DNA from: Lachnoclostridium sp. UBA903
GTDB taxonomy: Bacteria > Bacillota > Clostridia > Lachnospirales > Lachnospiraceae
Direction of reading: 5' to 3'
Assembly (NCBI GenBank): GCA_002294045.1
Contig: DBEP01000114.1
Coordinates: 41,685-105,684 of the forward strand
DNA length: 64,000 nucleotides
Shown here piece after piece: positions 27,036-35,561 of this stretch. The translations under genes were made by a program, and so were the position numbers. Within the stretch, counting starts at the first letter, position 1. Every line of letters starts with the position of its first letter. The notes beneath the pieces are model-generated. The model ran no database searches and was not told the DNA's origin. It saw nothing but the letters and a program-made list of their open reading frames with translations.

Positions 27036-27818
27036 ATGAAAACAATATTAACCATAGCCGGATCGGATTGCAGCGGCGGTGCAGGAATCCAGGCTGACAT
27101 CAAAACCATAACCGCCCACAAAATGTACGCCATGAGTGTGATAACCGCACTTACCGCCCAAAATACCACGGGTGTATACGGAGTAATGGAGACGGCGCCT
27201 GAGTTTGTCGGAAAACAGATGGATACCGTATTTTCCGATATATACCCGGATGCGGTTAAAATCGGAATGGTATCTGACAAAAATATTATAGAAACCATTA
27301 CCGAAAAATTAACGGAATATCATGCGAAAAACATCGTCCTTGACCCGGTTATGATTTCTACAAGCGGAAACAGATTATTAAAGGACGATGCAATACAAGC
27401 CCTTTTAACTAAACTGATGCCTGCCGCCAAAATCATTACTCCCAATATTCCGGAAGCGGAAAGCCTGTGCGGGTTTAAGATACGGAGCAAAAATGATATG
27501 CAGAAGGCGGCAGTTAAAATATCGGAAACCTTAGCTTCCTGTATTCTAATCAAAGGCGGTCATTTAGAGGATTCCAGTGATGATGTTTTATATATGGACG
27601 GAGATTTCCACTGGTTTGAACATAGCAGAATCAAAAACTCCAATACCCATGGGACAGGCTGTACGCTTTCCTCCGCCATAGCATGCAACCTGGCTGCCGG
27701 AACGGATGTAAGAAACAGTATCAGTGCAGCCAAGGAATATGTAACGGGTGCGTTGCATACCCATCTGGATTTGGGAAAGGGAAACGGTCCGTTAAATCAT
27801 TGCTGGAATCTTTTGTAA
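27036..27818 (+). CDS. thiD: HMP/HMP-P kinase ThiD
   Basis: The 260-residue ribokinase-fold enzyme phosphorylates HMP and HMP phosphate. It shows TIAGSDCSGGAGIQADIKT at the N-terminus, the LDPVMISTSG block and the anion-hole segment THGTGCTLSSAIA. It starts seven bases after thiE with GAGGAAAAC. It completes a pathway in which the pyrimidine is made by ThiC and the thiazole is salvaged; no thiG, thiH or thiS gene is present here. Confidence 0.96.
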   Translation: MKTILTIAGSDCSGGAGIQADIKTITAHKMYAMSVITALTAQNTTGVYGVMETAPEFVGKQMDTVFSDIYPDAVKIGMVSDKNIIETITEKLTEYHAKNIVLDPVMISTSGNRLLKDDAIQALLTKLMPAAKIITPNIPEAESLCGFKIRSKNDMQKAAVKISETLASCILIKGGHLEDSSDDVLYMDGDFHWFEHSRIKNSNTHGTGCTLSSAIACNLAAGTDVRNSISAAKEYVTGALHTHLDLGKGNGPLNHCWNLL

Positions 27819-27834
27819 AGTTCATCCTGCCGCC

Positions 27835-27998
27835 TAAAGTGCGTTTGAAAAATCATTGCGCCGTTCTGAACGCTCCACTTTGCGGTATACAGCGTCGTAA
27901 TTTTGGGAGAGCAGTACCACTACGCTCCCCAAATTGCTCCTTGTCTCCCACAAAGTGGAGCATCCAGCCCGGTACAAGCATTTTTCAAACACATTCTA
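27835..27998. repeat. Full MITE-like element of the GTGTTTGAAAAAT family
   Basis: The left end reads AAAGTGCGTTTGAAAAAT and the right end is its inverted near-copy ATTTTTCAAACACATTCTA. Inside, GCTCCACTTTG pairs with CAAAGTGGAGC. Partial copies matching either arm are at 52490-52580 and from 63942 to the window end. No open frame is seen. It separates thiD from convergent topB. Confidence 0.8.
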
Positions 27999-28015
27999 GC
28001 ATTTTTCCTGCCATA

Positions 28016-30205
28016 CTATAATTTGAGTTTGGATAGTGCATCTGCAAATGAGGTATTTACAGATTCTTCTTTTTGTGAATTTAAATATTTCTGTACATCT
28101 TTTTTGTTGACTCCTGCGCCTTCTTTTTCTCTTCTGGTTTTGAAGGCAGAAAGCTTTTCCTTGTAGCCGCAGGAGCACACGAAGGTTTCCTCTTCTCCCT
28201 TTTGGAGCAGTTCCATTTTTTTATGGCAATTGGGACAACGGGCATTACTCAGCTTTGCGATAGTCTCGCGGTGGCCGCATGCCCTGTCCTGGCAAACAAG
28301 AAGACGGGCATTTTTCCCGTTGACGGCCAGCATTCGTTTGCCGCAGAGGGGGCATTTGGTATTCGTCAGGTTATCGTGGCGGAAAGTGCCGTCACTTTGC
28401 CTGATTTCCAGAATCAGGTCCTTCGTATAGCTTTGGATGTCGTCAATAAAGGTGTTGTCTTTTTGTTTCCCCTGCGCAATATTGGAAAGTTCCATCTCCC
28501 ATTTGGCAGTCAGCTCCGGTTTCTTAAGGTCTTCAGGAACCAGTTCCAGAAGCTGCTTTCCTTTAGACGTAATTAAAATTTCCGTCCCCTGTTTTTCCAT
28601 TAGAAAAGAGTGAAACAGCTTCTCAATAATATCGGCCCGTGTAGCCACGGTTCCAAGCCCTCCGGTCTCGCCCAGGGTTTTTTTAGCTTCCATATCGTTG
28701 GATTCCATGTATTTTATTGGATTTTCCATAGCGGTAAGCAAAGTGGCCTCCGTAAAACGGGAGGGTGGTTTTGTCTTTCCGGTTGTTTGCGTAATATTGG
28801 AAATCAATAGCTGTTCGCCCTTTTTTATTTCAGGAAGAGCCTGGTCGGATAAATTGCCGGCGGTGTCGGATTCTTCCTCCTTATCTTCCCAGATGTCTGA
28901 TTCATAGACAATTTTCCATCCCGGCGAATGAATCACTTTTCCTTTGGCGATAAAGGTCTGTCCTTCGGCAGAGGCTTTTAAGGTGGTTTGTTCATATTCA
29001 AAAGGGGGATAAAGGACACTTAAGAATCTGCGTACTACCAAATCGTATATTTTGCGCTCCTCGTTGGTCATATGCTCTAATTGTACAAATTGTTCCGTAG
29101 GAATAATTGCATGGTGGTCGCTGACCTTTTTATCATCTACAAAGGATTTATTGGTCCCAAGCGGTTTCATGGTTAACGGGCCGGCCAGTTTTTTGTAGGG
29201 TCCCGTGCCGCATGCTTTTAATCTTTCCTTTAATGTGGGAACTATGTCGGAACCAATATACCGGGAATCGGTTCTGGGGTAGGTAAGTACTTTGTGATTC
29301 TCATACAGGCGCTGCATGATATTTAATGTCTCCTTGGCGGAAAAGCCAAAACGCCTGTTGGCATCCCGCTGCAGCTCGGTCAGGTCATAAAGTCCGGGTG
29401 CGTAGATTTTTTTAGCGGATTTATTGATTTCGTTAACGGTTAATTTTTGTTGTTTTAGGTTCCGGTACAATGATTCCATATAATCTTTCTGAAAGCAGCG
29501 GAAACTTCCGTTTTTCGTATTCTGCCAGGTCCATTTAATTCCGCCGGCCATGCATTCAATCCCATAGTATTCTTCCGGGCGGAAATCTCTGATTTCTTCT
29601 TCGCGCCGTGCAATTATGGCCAAAGTAGGTGTCTGCACACGTCCGCAGGATAAGCTGGCATTGTATTTACAGGTCAGTGCCCGGGTCGCATTGATTCCTA
29701 CCAGCCAGTCCGCTTCGGCACGGCCCCGGGCGGCGTGGTATAAAGCATTGTAATTTCGGCCGTCTTTTAAATGAGCAAAGCCTTCCCGGATTGCTTTATC
29801 AGTAACCGAAGAAATCCAAAGACGTTTGACAGGTTTGCGGCAGACTGCTTTTTCCAGAATCCATCTGGCTACCAGTTCTCCCTCACGGCCGGCATCTGTG
29901 GCAATGATGATTTCAGATACATCCTTACGTAACAGCTGGGTTTTTACGGCATGGTATTGCCCGGAAGTCTGTTTGATTACTACCAGTTCCCATTTCTGGG
30001 GAATCATGGGCAAATGCTCCAGCTTCCATTCCTTATATTTTTTATCGTATTCTTCCGGGTCTGCCAGGGTAACCAGATGACCCAGCGCCCAGGTGACAAT
30101 ATATTGATTTCCTTCCAGAGCACCAGGCAATTTTTTCTGGCATTTTAATACCCGGGCAATGTCCCTGGCGACGGAAGGTTTTTCGGCAAGTACTAATGAT
30201 TTCAT
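28016..30205 (-). CDS. topB: DNA topoisomerase III (TopB)
   Basis: This 729-residue type IA topoisomerase has the N-terminal TOPRIM domain (SLVLAEKPSVARDIARVL; DAGREGELVARW), the catalytic tyrosine in LTYPRTDSRYIG (about residue 310) and two C-terminal zinc-ribbon-like pieces (CPLCGKRM...C..RACGH and CPNCHKKM...CSCGY). It relaxes and decatenates DNA. The start at 30205 follows AGGAGAGG; an upstream in-frame ATG lies before that site. Clostridia often carry several topB copies, including ones on mobile elements, but nothing here shows mobility. Confidence 0.95.
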   Translation of the reverse strand: MKSLVLAEKPSVARDIARVLKCQKKLPGALEGNQYIVTWALGHLVTLADPEEYDKKYKEWKLEHLPMIPQKWELVVIKQTSGQYHAVKTQLLRKDVSEIIIATDAGREGELVARWILEKAVCRKPVKRLWISSVTDKAIREGFAHLKDGRNYNALYHAARGRAEADWLVGINATRALTCKYNASLSCGRVQTPTLAIIARREEEIRDFRPEEYYGIECMAGGIKWTWQNTKNGSFRCFQKDYMESLYRNLKQQKLTVNEINKSAKKIYAPGLYDLTELQRDANRRFGFSAKETLNIMQRLYENHKVLTYPRTDSRYIGSDIVPTLKERLKACGTGPYKKLAGPLTMKPLGTNKSFVDDKKVSDHHAIIPTEQFVQLEHMTNEERKIYDLVVRRFLSVLYPPFEYEQTTLKASAEGQTFIAKGKVIHSPGWKIVYESDIWEDKEEESDTAGNLSDQALPEIKKGEQLLISNITQTTGKTKPPSRFTEATLLTAMENPIKYMESNDMEAKKTLGETGGLGTVATRADIIEKLFHSFLMEKQGTEILITSKGKQLLELVPEDLKKPELTAKWEMELSNIAQGKQKDNTFIDDIQSYTKDLILEIRQSDGTFRHDNLTNTKCPLCGKRMLAVNGKNARLLVCQDRACGHRETIAKLSNARCPNCHKKMELLQKGEEETFVCSCGYKEKLSAFKTRREKEGAGVNKKDVQKYLNSQKEESVNTSFADALSKLKL

Positions 30206-30397
30206 AGATTCCTCTCCTGATAAGTGTGAAATAAAAAGCATTTAACTGCTATGCTTAGTTTAAATGATACCGTATCCGAAAGCAATACCAATTGTAAATA
30301 ATTTTGCATGGGAATCCTTAAAAACGTCGAGACTTTTCTCATTGTTATGGTACAATTAAATTACTTCATGAAGAATAAATTAAGAGGTGATAATTTT

Positions 30398-30799
30398 GTG
30401 GATTACTTTATAACGGTCTGGTCGGTTGTTGTTTTTGTTGAAAACCGTCTGCAAGGAAAATTTGATTACGGCGGACTGATAAATGAAACAGGATTTTCAC
30501 TTGCCCATATCAGGGATTTGTTTGTTAAACGTACCGGCACGTCATTAGCAAAATACATCCTGACGAGGAAAATCAACAATGCGGCATTTGATATATTGCA
30601 TACCAATCAAAATGTGGTTGATATTGCAATGAAATACGGATTTACAAACCATGATACCTTTACAAGGGCTTTTAAAAGAATTACGGGACTGACTCCGGCC
30701 GGGTTCAGGAAATACCGGCCGGCTGTGGGAAGAGTAAGACTTTGTGCCGGCGTTTACGGTATTGGATTATTAAAAAGTAAGGAGAAGGATGATGATTAA
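30398..30799 (+). CDS. AraC-type HTH protein (stand-alone DNA-binding domain)
   Basis: A GTG start at 30398 behind AGAGGTGAT gives 133 residues made almost entirely of an AraC/XylS double helix-turn-helix (about 20-110; YGGLINETGFSLAHIRDLFV and VVDIAMKYGFTNHDTFTRAF). There is no sensor domain. The gene overlaps the next by 11 bases, so the two are translationally coupled. The partner may supply the sensing function, as fused AraC plus BtrH-like proteins are common in clostridia (recalled, not checked). Confidence 0.85.
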   Translation: MDYFITVWSVVVFVENRLQGKFDYGGLINETGFSLAHIRDLFVKRTGTSLAKYILTRKINNAAFDILHTNQNVVDIAMKYGFTNHDTFTRAFKRITGLTPAGFRKYRPAVGRVRLCAGVYGIGLLKSKEKDDD

Positions 30800-31868
30800 A
30801 AAAACAAAACATACAAGTGAAGACAGTACCGTTTTATACGGTGTTCCAAAAGTCAGTTATGAAACTTATGGCTGTACCCCGTTTCCAATGTGTCTGAAAG
30901 CGTGTGCAAATTATCTAGGCAGGGATTTGGATTACGATTATGTGATGGCAGCAAGCGGAGCGGCTTTCCGGCTGGTCTGGGACACCACTTCATGGAATGG
31001 AGGGAATGTGGATGTTATTTTCACCTATGACGACCCGGTTAAAATTTATCAAACAGGAATGAATGCCATAGGCTGTAAATATAATCTTCTTGGCCGTACC
31101 GCAAAAAGCAAAAAAGAAGATTTTATTCAATTTATAAAAGAGCAAATCGATAGCGGTTTCCCTTGTATAGCCCTTGGAATTATCGGTCCTCCCGAAGCCT
31201 GTATCATAACAGGATACCGGGATAACGGCAGAACTTTATTAGGATGGAATTTTTTTCAGGATTATCCCGAAAACGGTTCCTGTGTTAAAACGGATGAATC
31301 CGGTTATTTTATTACCGATAAGTGGTGGGAAAATACGGATACGAAAGCGGTTATGTCAACAAGCCAAGGCTCCGATGAAACAATTACATTTAAAAACATA
31401 GTTGAAAATGCCGCTGCCGCCCTGGAAGGACGGACAAATGGCAAATATGCAAAAGGTATTTATGCATATGACGCATGGAAAAAAGCAATTCTGAATGATT
31501 CTGAATTTTCAGAAAGTGTAATAATGCCGTTATTAGTTGAAAAGTTAATGTGTCAGGGAGATGCCATGGATTGTCTTGCGGACGGAAGAAAAAATGCAAG
31601 TATCTTTTTTAGTAAAGCGGCGGACCATATTACCGAGCATTCCGGTCAGATAAAATTATTGGCAGAACATTTTGAAGAGGCTGCTGCGTCCGCATTTAAA
31701 ATGGCTGATGTGTTAGGCGGATGGGAACGGGGCGAGCAGCAGATGAGAAATCTCGTTAATCCCCGCACCAGAAAGCAGCTTGCCGTGTTGATAGATGAGG
31801 CAAAAAATTCCGACTTAAAAGCCCTGGAAATATTAAAAGAATTAAGCAGACTTTCTTTTTTAAATTGA
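30789..31868 (+). CDS. BtrH/C39-like cysteine-peptidase-fold protein
   Basis: The 359-residue soluble protein has an N-terminal half with SYETYGCTPFPMCLKACANYLG (about 25-45), a later IDSGFPCIALGI, and a GYRDNGRTLLGWNFF block. This is reminiscent of BtrH_N or C39-like papain-fold domains, where Cys, His and Asp form the active site. The C-terminal half is helical. The function is unknown. The 11-base overlap with the AraC-type gene suggests that the pair acts as a split sensor/regulator. Confidence 0.5.
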   Translation: MMIKKTKHTSEDSTVLYGVPKVSYETYGCTPFPMCLKACANYLGRDLDYDYVMAASGAAFRLVWDTTSWNGGNVDVIFTYDDPVKIYQTGMNAIGCKYNLLGRTAKSKKEDFIQFIKEQIDSGFPCIALGIIGPPEACIITGYRDNGRTLLGWNFFQDYPENGSCVKTDESGYFITDKWWENTDTKAVMSTSQGSDETITFKNIVENAAAALEGRTNGKYAKGIYAYDAWKKAILNDSEFSESVIMPLLVEKLMCQGDAMDCLADGRKNASIFFSKAADHITEHSGQIKLLAEHFEEAAASAFKMADVLGGWERGEQQMRNLVNPRTRKQLAVLIDEAKNSDLKALEILKELSRLSFLN

Positions 31869-31941
31869 TTACCCTGATAATTTATGCTATATTAATGTTA
31901 ATTTATGTTAAATAATATAAAATAATTGGGGAGATTATCGT

Positions 31942-32688
31942 ATGGAGAACGGTACAGTAATCGGAACGGGCAATACGGCAGTTATATATGAATGGGAAGA
32001 CGGTAAGGTATTGAAATTATTTCATCCGGGGTATCCGAAGGAAGCGGTGGACAGAGAATTTAAGAATGCATTGGCATTAGATAAATTGGATTTTGGGAAA
32101 CCGAAGGTATATGAAACTGTTTTTTATAAAGGACAATGGGGAATCCTGTACGAAAGGGCAGAAGGAGAAAATCTTTTGGAGGTCACATTAAGCACCGGCG
32201 ATTTAAAGAATTGCGCACTGCATATGGCAGACCTGCATAAGGCCATCCTTCGGAATAAAATTACGGACGTACCCGATTACCGGGAATTTCTGAAATATAA
32301 TTTGGATAAGTTTCCGCCGTCTTATGGAAAGAAACGGGAAGAGGCCCTGCAAATGCTTTATAAACTGCCGGACGGCGATAACCTGTGCCATGGGGACTTT
32401 CATCCGGGAAACATTATGATATCCAAAGGAACGGCGAAGGTTATCGACTTTATGAACGTATGCCGCGGCAGTTACTTTTACGATGTTGCAAGAACCGTAT
32501 TCCTTGTGCAGTATACACCGGTGCAGGAAGGAGCAGAAGACAGGGAAAAAATGCTGCTGTTTAAGAAAACGCTGTCTGATTTATATCTCCTGCATATGAA
32601 AGTTACCAGGGAAATGATACAGGATTATCTGACGGTTATTGCCGCGGCCAGAATAAATGAATGTCCGGATGAAGATACCGTTTTTTAA
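31942..32688 (+). CDS. Aminoglycoside-phosphotransferase-fold small-molecule kinase
   Basis: This 248-residue protein has the kinase-like fold of APH/choline kinases: a glycine-poor N-lobe with VLKLFHPGY, the Brenner motif HGDFHPGN with H150 and D152, and the metal-binding VIDFMN. Family members phosphorylate antibiotics or small alcohols; the substrate here cannot be told, and resistance should not be assumed. GGGGAG precedes the start. It is followed at short distance by yjbQ. Confidence 0.85.
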   Translation: MENGTVIGTGNTAVIYEWEDGKVLKLFHPGYPKEAVDREFKNALALDKLDFGKPKVYETVFYKGQWGILYERAEGENLLEVTLSTGDLKNCALHMADLHKAILRNKITDVPDYREFLKYNLDKFPPSYGKKREEALQMLYKLPDGDNLCHGDFHPGNIMISKGTAKVIDFMNVCRGSYFYDVARTVFLVQYTPVQEGAEDREKMLLFKKTLSDLYLLHMKVTREMIQDYLTVIAAARINECPDEDTVF

Positions 32689-32722
32689 GACTATAATCAG
32701 GAGAAAGAAGGGAGAATATAAT

Positions 32723-33112
32723 ATGCTGTACGAATATAACTTGCAGACGCCGAGAGAGGATTTTATCAATATCACTGCCAAAGTAAAAGAGGCGGTCAGG
32801 CAGAGCGGTGTAATAGACGGCATCTGTGTCATATACTGCCCCCATACCACCGCAGGCATTACCATTAATGAGAATGCGGACCCGGATGTGGTTACGGACA
32901 TGCTTTTAGGTCTTCGGAAAGCTTTCCCGGACAGAAGGGAGTTTCAACATGCCGAGGGAAATTCCACGGCTCATTTAAAATCAAGTTTTACAGGCGCCAG
33001 CCAGACCGTAATTATTAAAGAAGGCGGATTGGTGCTTGGTACCTGGCAGGGAATCTATTTCTGTGAATTTGACGGACCGAGAAGCAGAAGATTTTATGTA
33101 AAGGTGGTATGA
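32723..33112 (+). CDS. yjbQ: YjbQ/UPF0047-family protein
   Basis: The 129-residue protein shows the family signature CPHTTAGITINENADPDV and the GTWQGIYFCEFDGPR block with the conserved histidines of the beta-barrel active site (H in PHTT and in the EGNSTAHLKSS segment). YjbQ proteins have been reported to have weak thiamine-phosphate-synthase activity, which may be meaningful with the thi operon 5 kb away, although no shared regulation is seen. The ATG at 32723 behind AAGGGAG was chosen over an upstream in-frame ATG inside the previous gene. Confidence 0.9.
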   Translation: MLYEYNLQTPREDFINITAKVKEAVRQSGVIDGICVIYCPHTTAGITINENADPDVVTDMLLGLRKAFPDRREFQHAEGNSTAHLKSSFTGASQTVIIKEGGLVLGTWQGIYFCEFDGPRSRRFYVKVV

Positions 33113-33238
33113 AGCGTGAGAATTCAAAATGACTGAAAAGGGAAGATTTACAGAAGAAGTGCTTTGAAAAGATTTCATGCACTGTTTGTGCCGAAAGGCA
33201 AACGACATAGGAGGGCGTGCGCAGGAATGGAGAAAATT

Positions 33239-33547
33239 ATGAAAAACCCCTGGGAGGGTGTATTATTGGCTGATTACGAAGAACATATGAAACTGCCGGG
33301 AATCCACCAATTGCAATCACTGAATTTTGTTATGAAACGGCAGATTGCTGCATATCCCGTCCGAACCCTGTCCATAATCACCCTATTTTCAGTCATTTTC
33401 AGAAATTTCCAAATTGCACTCTGTATCAGCAAAGAAGAGCTGACTTTTAAATTAAAGTCCATAAATATGGATTTAATTTACCAGGATGAAATCAGATTAC
33501 CGAATAAAAAAGCACTTCTCAGACTTGATTATAAAAAAGCCGGTTAA
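33239..33547 (+). pseudogene. Class I SAM methyltransferase remnant with internal deletion
   Basis: The 102-codon frame begins MKNPWEGVLLADYEEHMKLP...QLQSLNFVMKRQI, which matches the usual N-terminus of a group of Firmicute SAM methyltransferases (NPWE...DYE.HM....QLQ.MN..M). It ends with LIYQDEIRLPNKKALLRLDY, a typical C-terminal strand of the same proteins. The expected central 100 or more residues, including the GxGxG SAM-binding loop, are missing, so the gene seems to have collapsed by internal deletion. Its leader is one copy of the start-codon-bearing repeat. Confidence 0.6.
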
Positions 33548-33566
33548 AAACAGCCCGGCTTTTATT
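33535..33566 (+). terminator. Terminator after the methyltransferase remnant
   Basis: AAAAGCCGG and CCGGCTTTT form a GC-rich stem around a short A-rich loop, followed by a T-rich tail. The stem starts inside the last codons of the remnant. Confidence 0.75.
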
Positions 33567-33729
33567 TGAGCTATCTGTTAATCCATAAAATTTTTTCTTA
33601 CCGGTTTAAAAATATCTGGAATATTTTCAATAGAAAGTGCATAAAACTTGCACATTAATTTCCTTAACAGAATAAACTGAAATGAGAATAAGGATTCATA
33701 GCAATCCAGGTAGTTTTACAGGAGTTAAT

Positions 33730-35412
33730 ATGGATTATAATAATTATACCAATACAGCTGATATAGGAATACCTTATGATGATATTAGTTGGTATGATAT
33801 AGAGGGTCAGCCATTTGGCATGGCTTCTCAGTTTAATTTAATTGTTATGAATGATGCCAATAACATTGTTGACGTGGAAGGTCCCGTCGCAGTCGGCGGC
33901 AGCTTTTACAGTCCCAGGGGACTGAGTGTCGGTTTTGAAAGAGATTCCAGGAATCAAATCAGATATTCTCCAGATTTAGTAAGATTTATGGTTGGCGGCA
34001 ACGTATCCATCGGAGGCCCCCTGGTAGTAGTCGGTCATGTTGTAGCCGGAGGAGGTTTCCGGGCAGCAAGAGGAAGTACCTATTTAATTGGGAAAGACGG
34101 AACACAGGAACAGATGGAAGAACTGAATTATTTATATCAGGCACCTGGAGGAAGCAGGTATTGGACCATAAGCGACAGAGGTGATCACTATGTGATTCCC
34201 AGCTATGATGTGCCTCGTTATATACCGGCTTCCAGAATCGGGGCAAATTTACCTTTGTTTTTTCAGAATGCAAGAAACAGTATGGAGGATTTCAGGAATT
34301 GCATTGAAGCACTGCCGGTCAATGGTACTATCGTAGATAACAATTATGAATGGATACTTCGCGGGAATGACCCTAATCAGAATGTATTTTTAATCGATGC
34401 CCGGCCAAACGGATTATTAAATAAAGGTATGCGGGCTGAGGTACCGGCTGGAAGCCTGGTAATTGTACGAATCAGAACGGGAAGTAATGCACATTTGCAG
34501 TACGGACTTTACGGCGAGGAGAGAATGGCCGGTAATACCCTGTATGTATTTGAGGATGCGGATAATATATATATGGAGAAATCTTCGGACATATGGGGAA
34601 GTATATTCGCACCCCAGGCTATGTTCCATGGTCACCCGACAGGAGGGCATGTCAGCGGCAACGCGGCACTTCGTGCTTTTGCCGTTAATGCGGGCAGCGG
34701 ATTTGAGTTTCATCATTATCCGTTTGTCGGAGGAGTTGTCTGCGGCGAAGTATCGCCAGCACCGGCACCAGCACCAGCTCCCGCTCCCACACCGGAATGT
34801 CCGCCTTGTCCTGCACCGGAGCCCTGTCCGCCGGCACTACCCTGCCCGGAGCCGGAGCCTTGTCCGCCGGCACCACCTTGTCCGGAACCGGAACCTTGCC
34901 CTATTTGTCCGGTACCAGAGCCCTGTCCGCCGGCACCACCCTGCCCGGAACCGGCACCCTGTCCTATCTGTCCGGTACCAGAGCCCTGTCCGCCTTGTCC
35001 GTCCTGTCCGGAACCCAGACCTTGCCCACCCTGCCCGGAATGTCCGCCATGTCCGGAGCCATCCACCGAATATGTAGTTTATCCCGTACCCATTCCTGTT
35101 CCGGTAGCGGAAGAACCGAAAGAATGTCCGAGATGCCCGATTATACCAGGCCTTATTGTAGGATGTATATGGGGATGCCGCTGCTGCAGACCTCATGAAT
35201 GGGAAGTTAAACTTTATAAAGTATGCGACGATACAAAAACATTGCTTCATTGCAAAAAAATAAAAGGCTATGGCTGCTTTGAATTCAAAGTACCTTATGA
35301 AGGGTGCTATTCATTAACCGTATGCCCTGCCGGTAAATATAAAATGACTGGCAGATGCAAGCCGATTGTTTCCTTAAAGAATATTGGTGTTACTAATTTT
35401 TTATTTGAATAG
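33730..35412 (+). CDS. Choice-of-anchor A protein with Cys-Pro-rich tract
   Basis: I used the ATG at 33730 behind ACAGGAG; an in-frame ATG at 33682 lacks a good site. The 560-residue product has three parts: a choice-of-anchor A type domain (about 30-340; FNLIVMNDANNIVDVEGPVAVGGSF), a low-complexity tract of C-P-x-P repeats with about 19 cysteines in 90 residues (about 345-443), a short Cys-rich hydrophobic patch (GLIVGCIWGCRCC), and a compact C-terminal beta domain with several cysteines. There is no signal peptide, no LPxTG motif and no clear membrane anchor. The disulfide-rich make-up suggests a crosslinked structural protein, for example of a spore coat, but this is an inference. Confidence 0.75.
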   Translation: MDYNNYTNTADIGIPYDDISWYDIEGQPFGMASQFNLIVMNDANNIVDVEGPVAVGGSFYSPRGLSVGFERDSRNQIRYSPDLVRFMVGGNVSIGGPLVVVGHVVAGGGFRAARGSTYLIGKDGTQEQMEELNYLYQAPGGSRYWTISDRGDHYVIPSYDVPRYIPASRIGANLPLFFQNARNSMEDFRNCIEALPVNGTIVDNNYEWILRGNDPNQNVFLIDARPNGLLNKGMRAEVPAGSLVIVRIRTGSNAHLQYGLYGEERMAGNTLYVFEDADNIYMEKSSDIWGSIFAPQAMFHGHPTGGHVSGNAALRAFAVNAGSGFEFHHYPFVGGVVCGEVSPAPAPAPAPAPTPECPPCPAPEPCPPALPCPEPEPCPPAPPCPEPEPCPICPVPEPCPPAPPCPEPAPCPICPVPEPCPPCPSCPEPRPCPPCPECPPCPEPSTEYVVYPVPIPVPVAEEPKECPRCPIIPGLIVGCIWGCRCCRPHEWEVKLYKVCDDTKTLLHCKKIKGYGCFEFKVPYEGCYSLTVCPAGKYKMTGRCKPIVSLKNIGVTNFLFE

Positions 35413-35433
35413 TAATTCTGAATAGCAATATAT

Positions 35434-35541
35434 AAAGGGCTGTATTTAAGTAATTTATAGTTGATTTGCAGTTACTGCGGACCCGGCTTTATCCCGCCTT
35501 TAACAGTAAACATTCTTTAAATTAATTAATACGGCCCTTTT
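35434..35541. terminator. Bidirectional terminator-like inverted repeat
   Basis: AAAGGGCTGTATT near 35436 pairs with AATACGGCCCTTT near 35540, with AAATT-rich inner arms. It lies between convergent genes and could end transcription from both sides. Confidence 0.55.
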
Positions 35542-35561
35542 AATAGCCTTAACCCGGTACG

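Noticed and set aside
28016..33112. The topB to yjbQ region considered as part of an integrative element because topB copies are often found there.
   Set aside because: No integrase, relaxase, conjugation or attachment-site signal is visible, and neighbouring genes look chromosomal.
34716..35066. A long glycine- and glutamine-rich frame on the minus strand opposite the Cys-Pro tract.
   Set aside because: It is the mirror of a repetitive coding sequence; it lacks a ribosome site and its composition follows entirely from the repeats on the plus strand.
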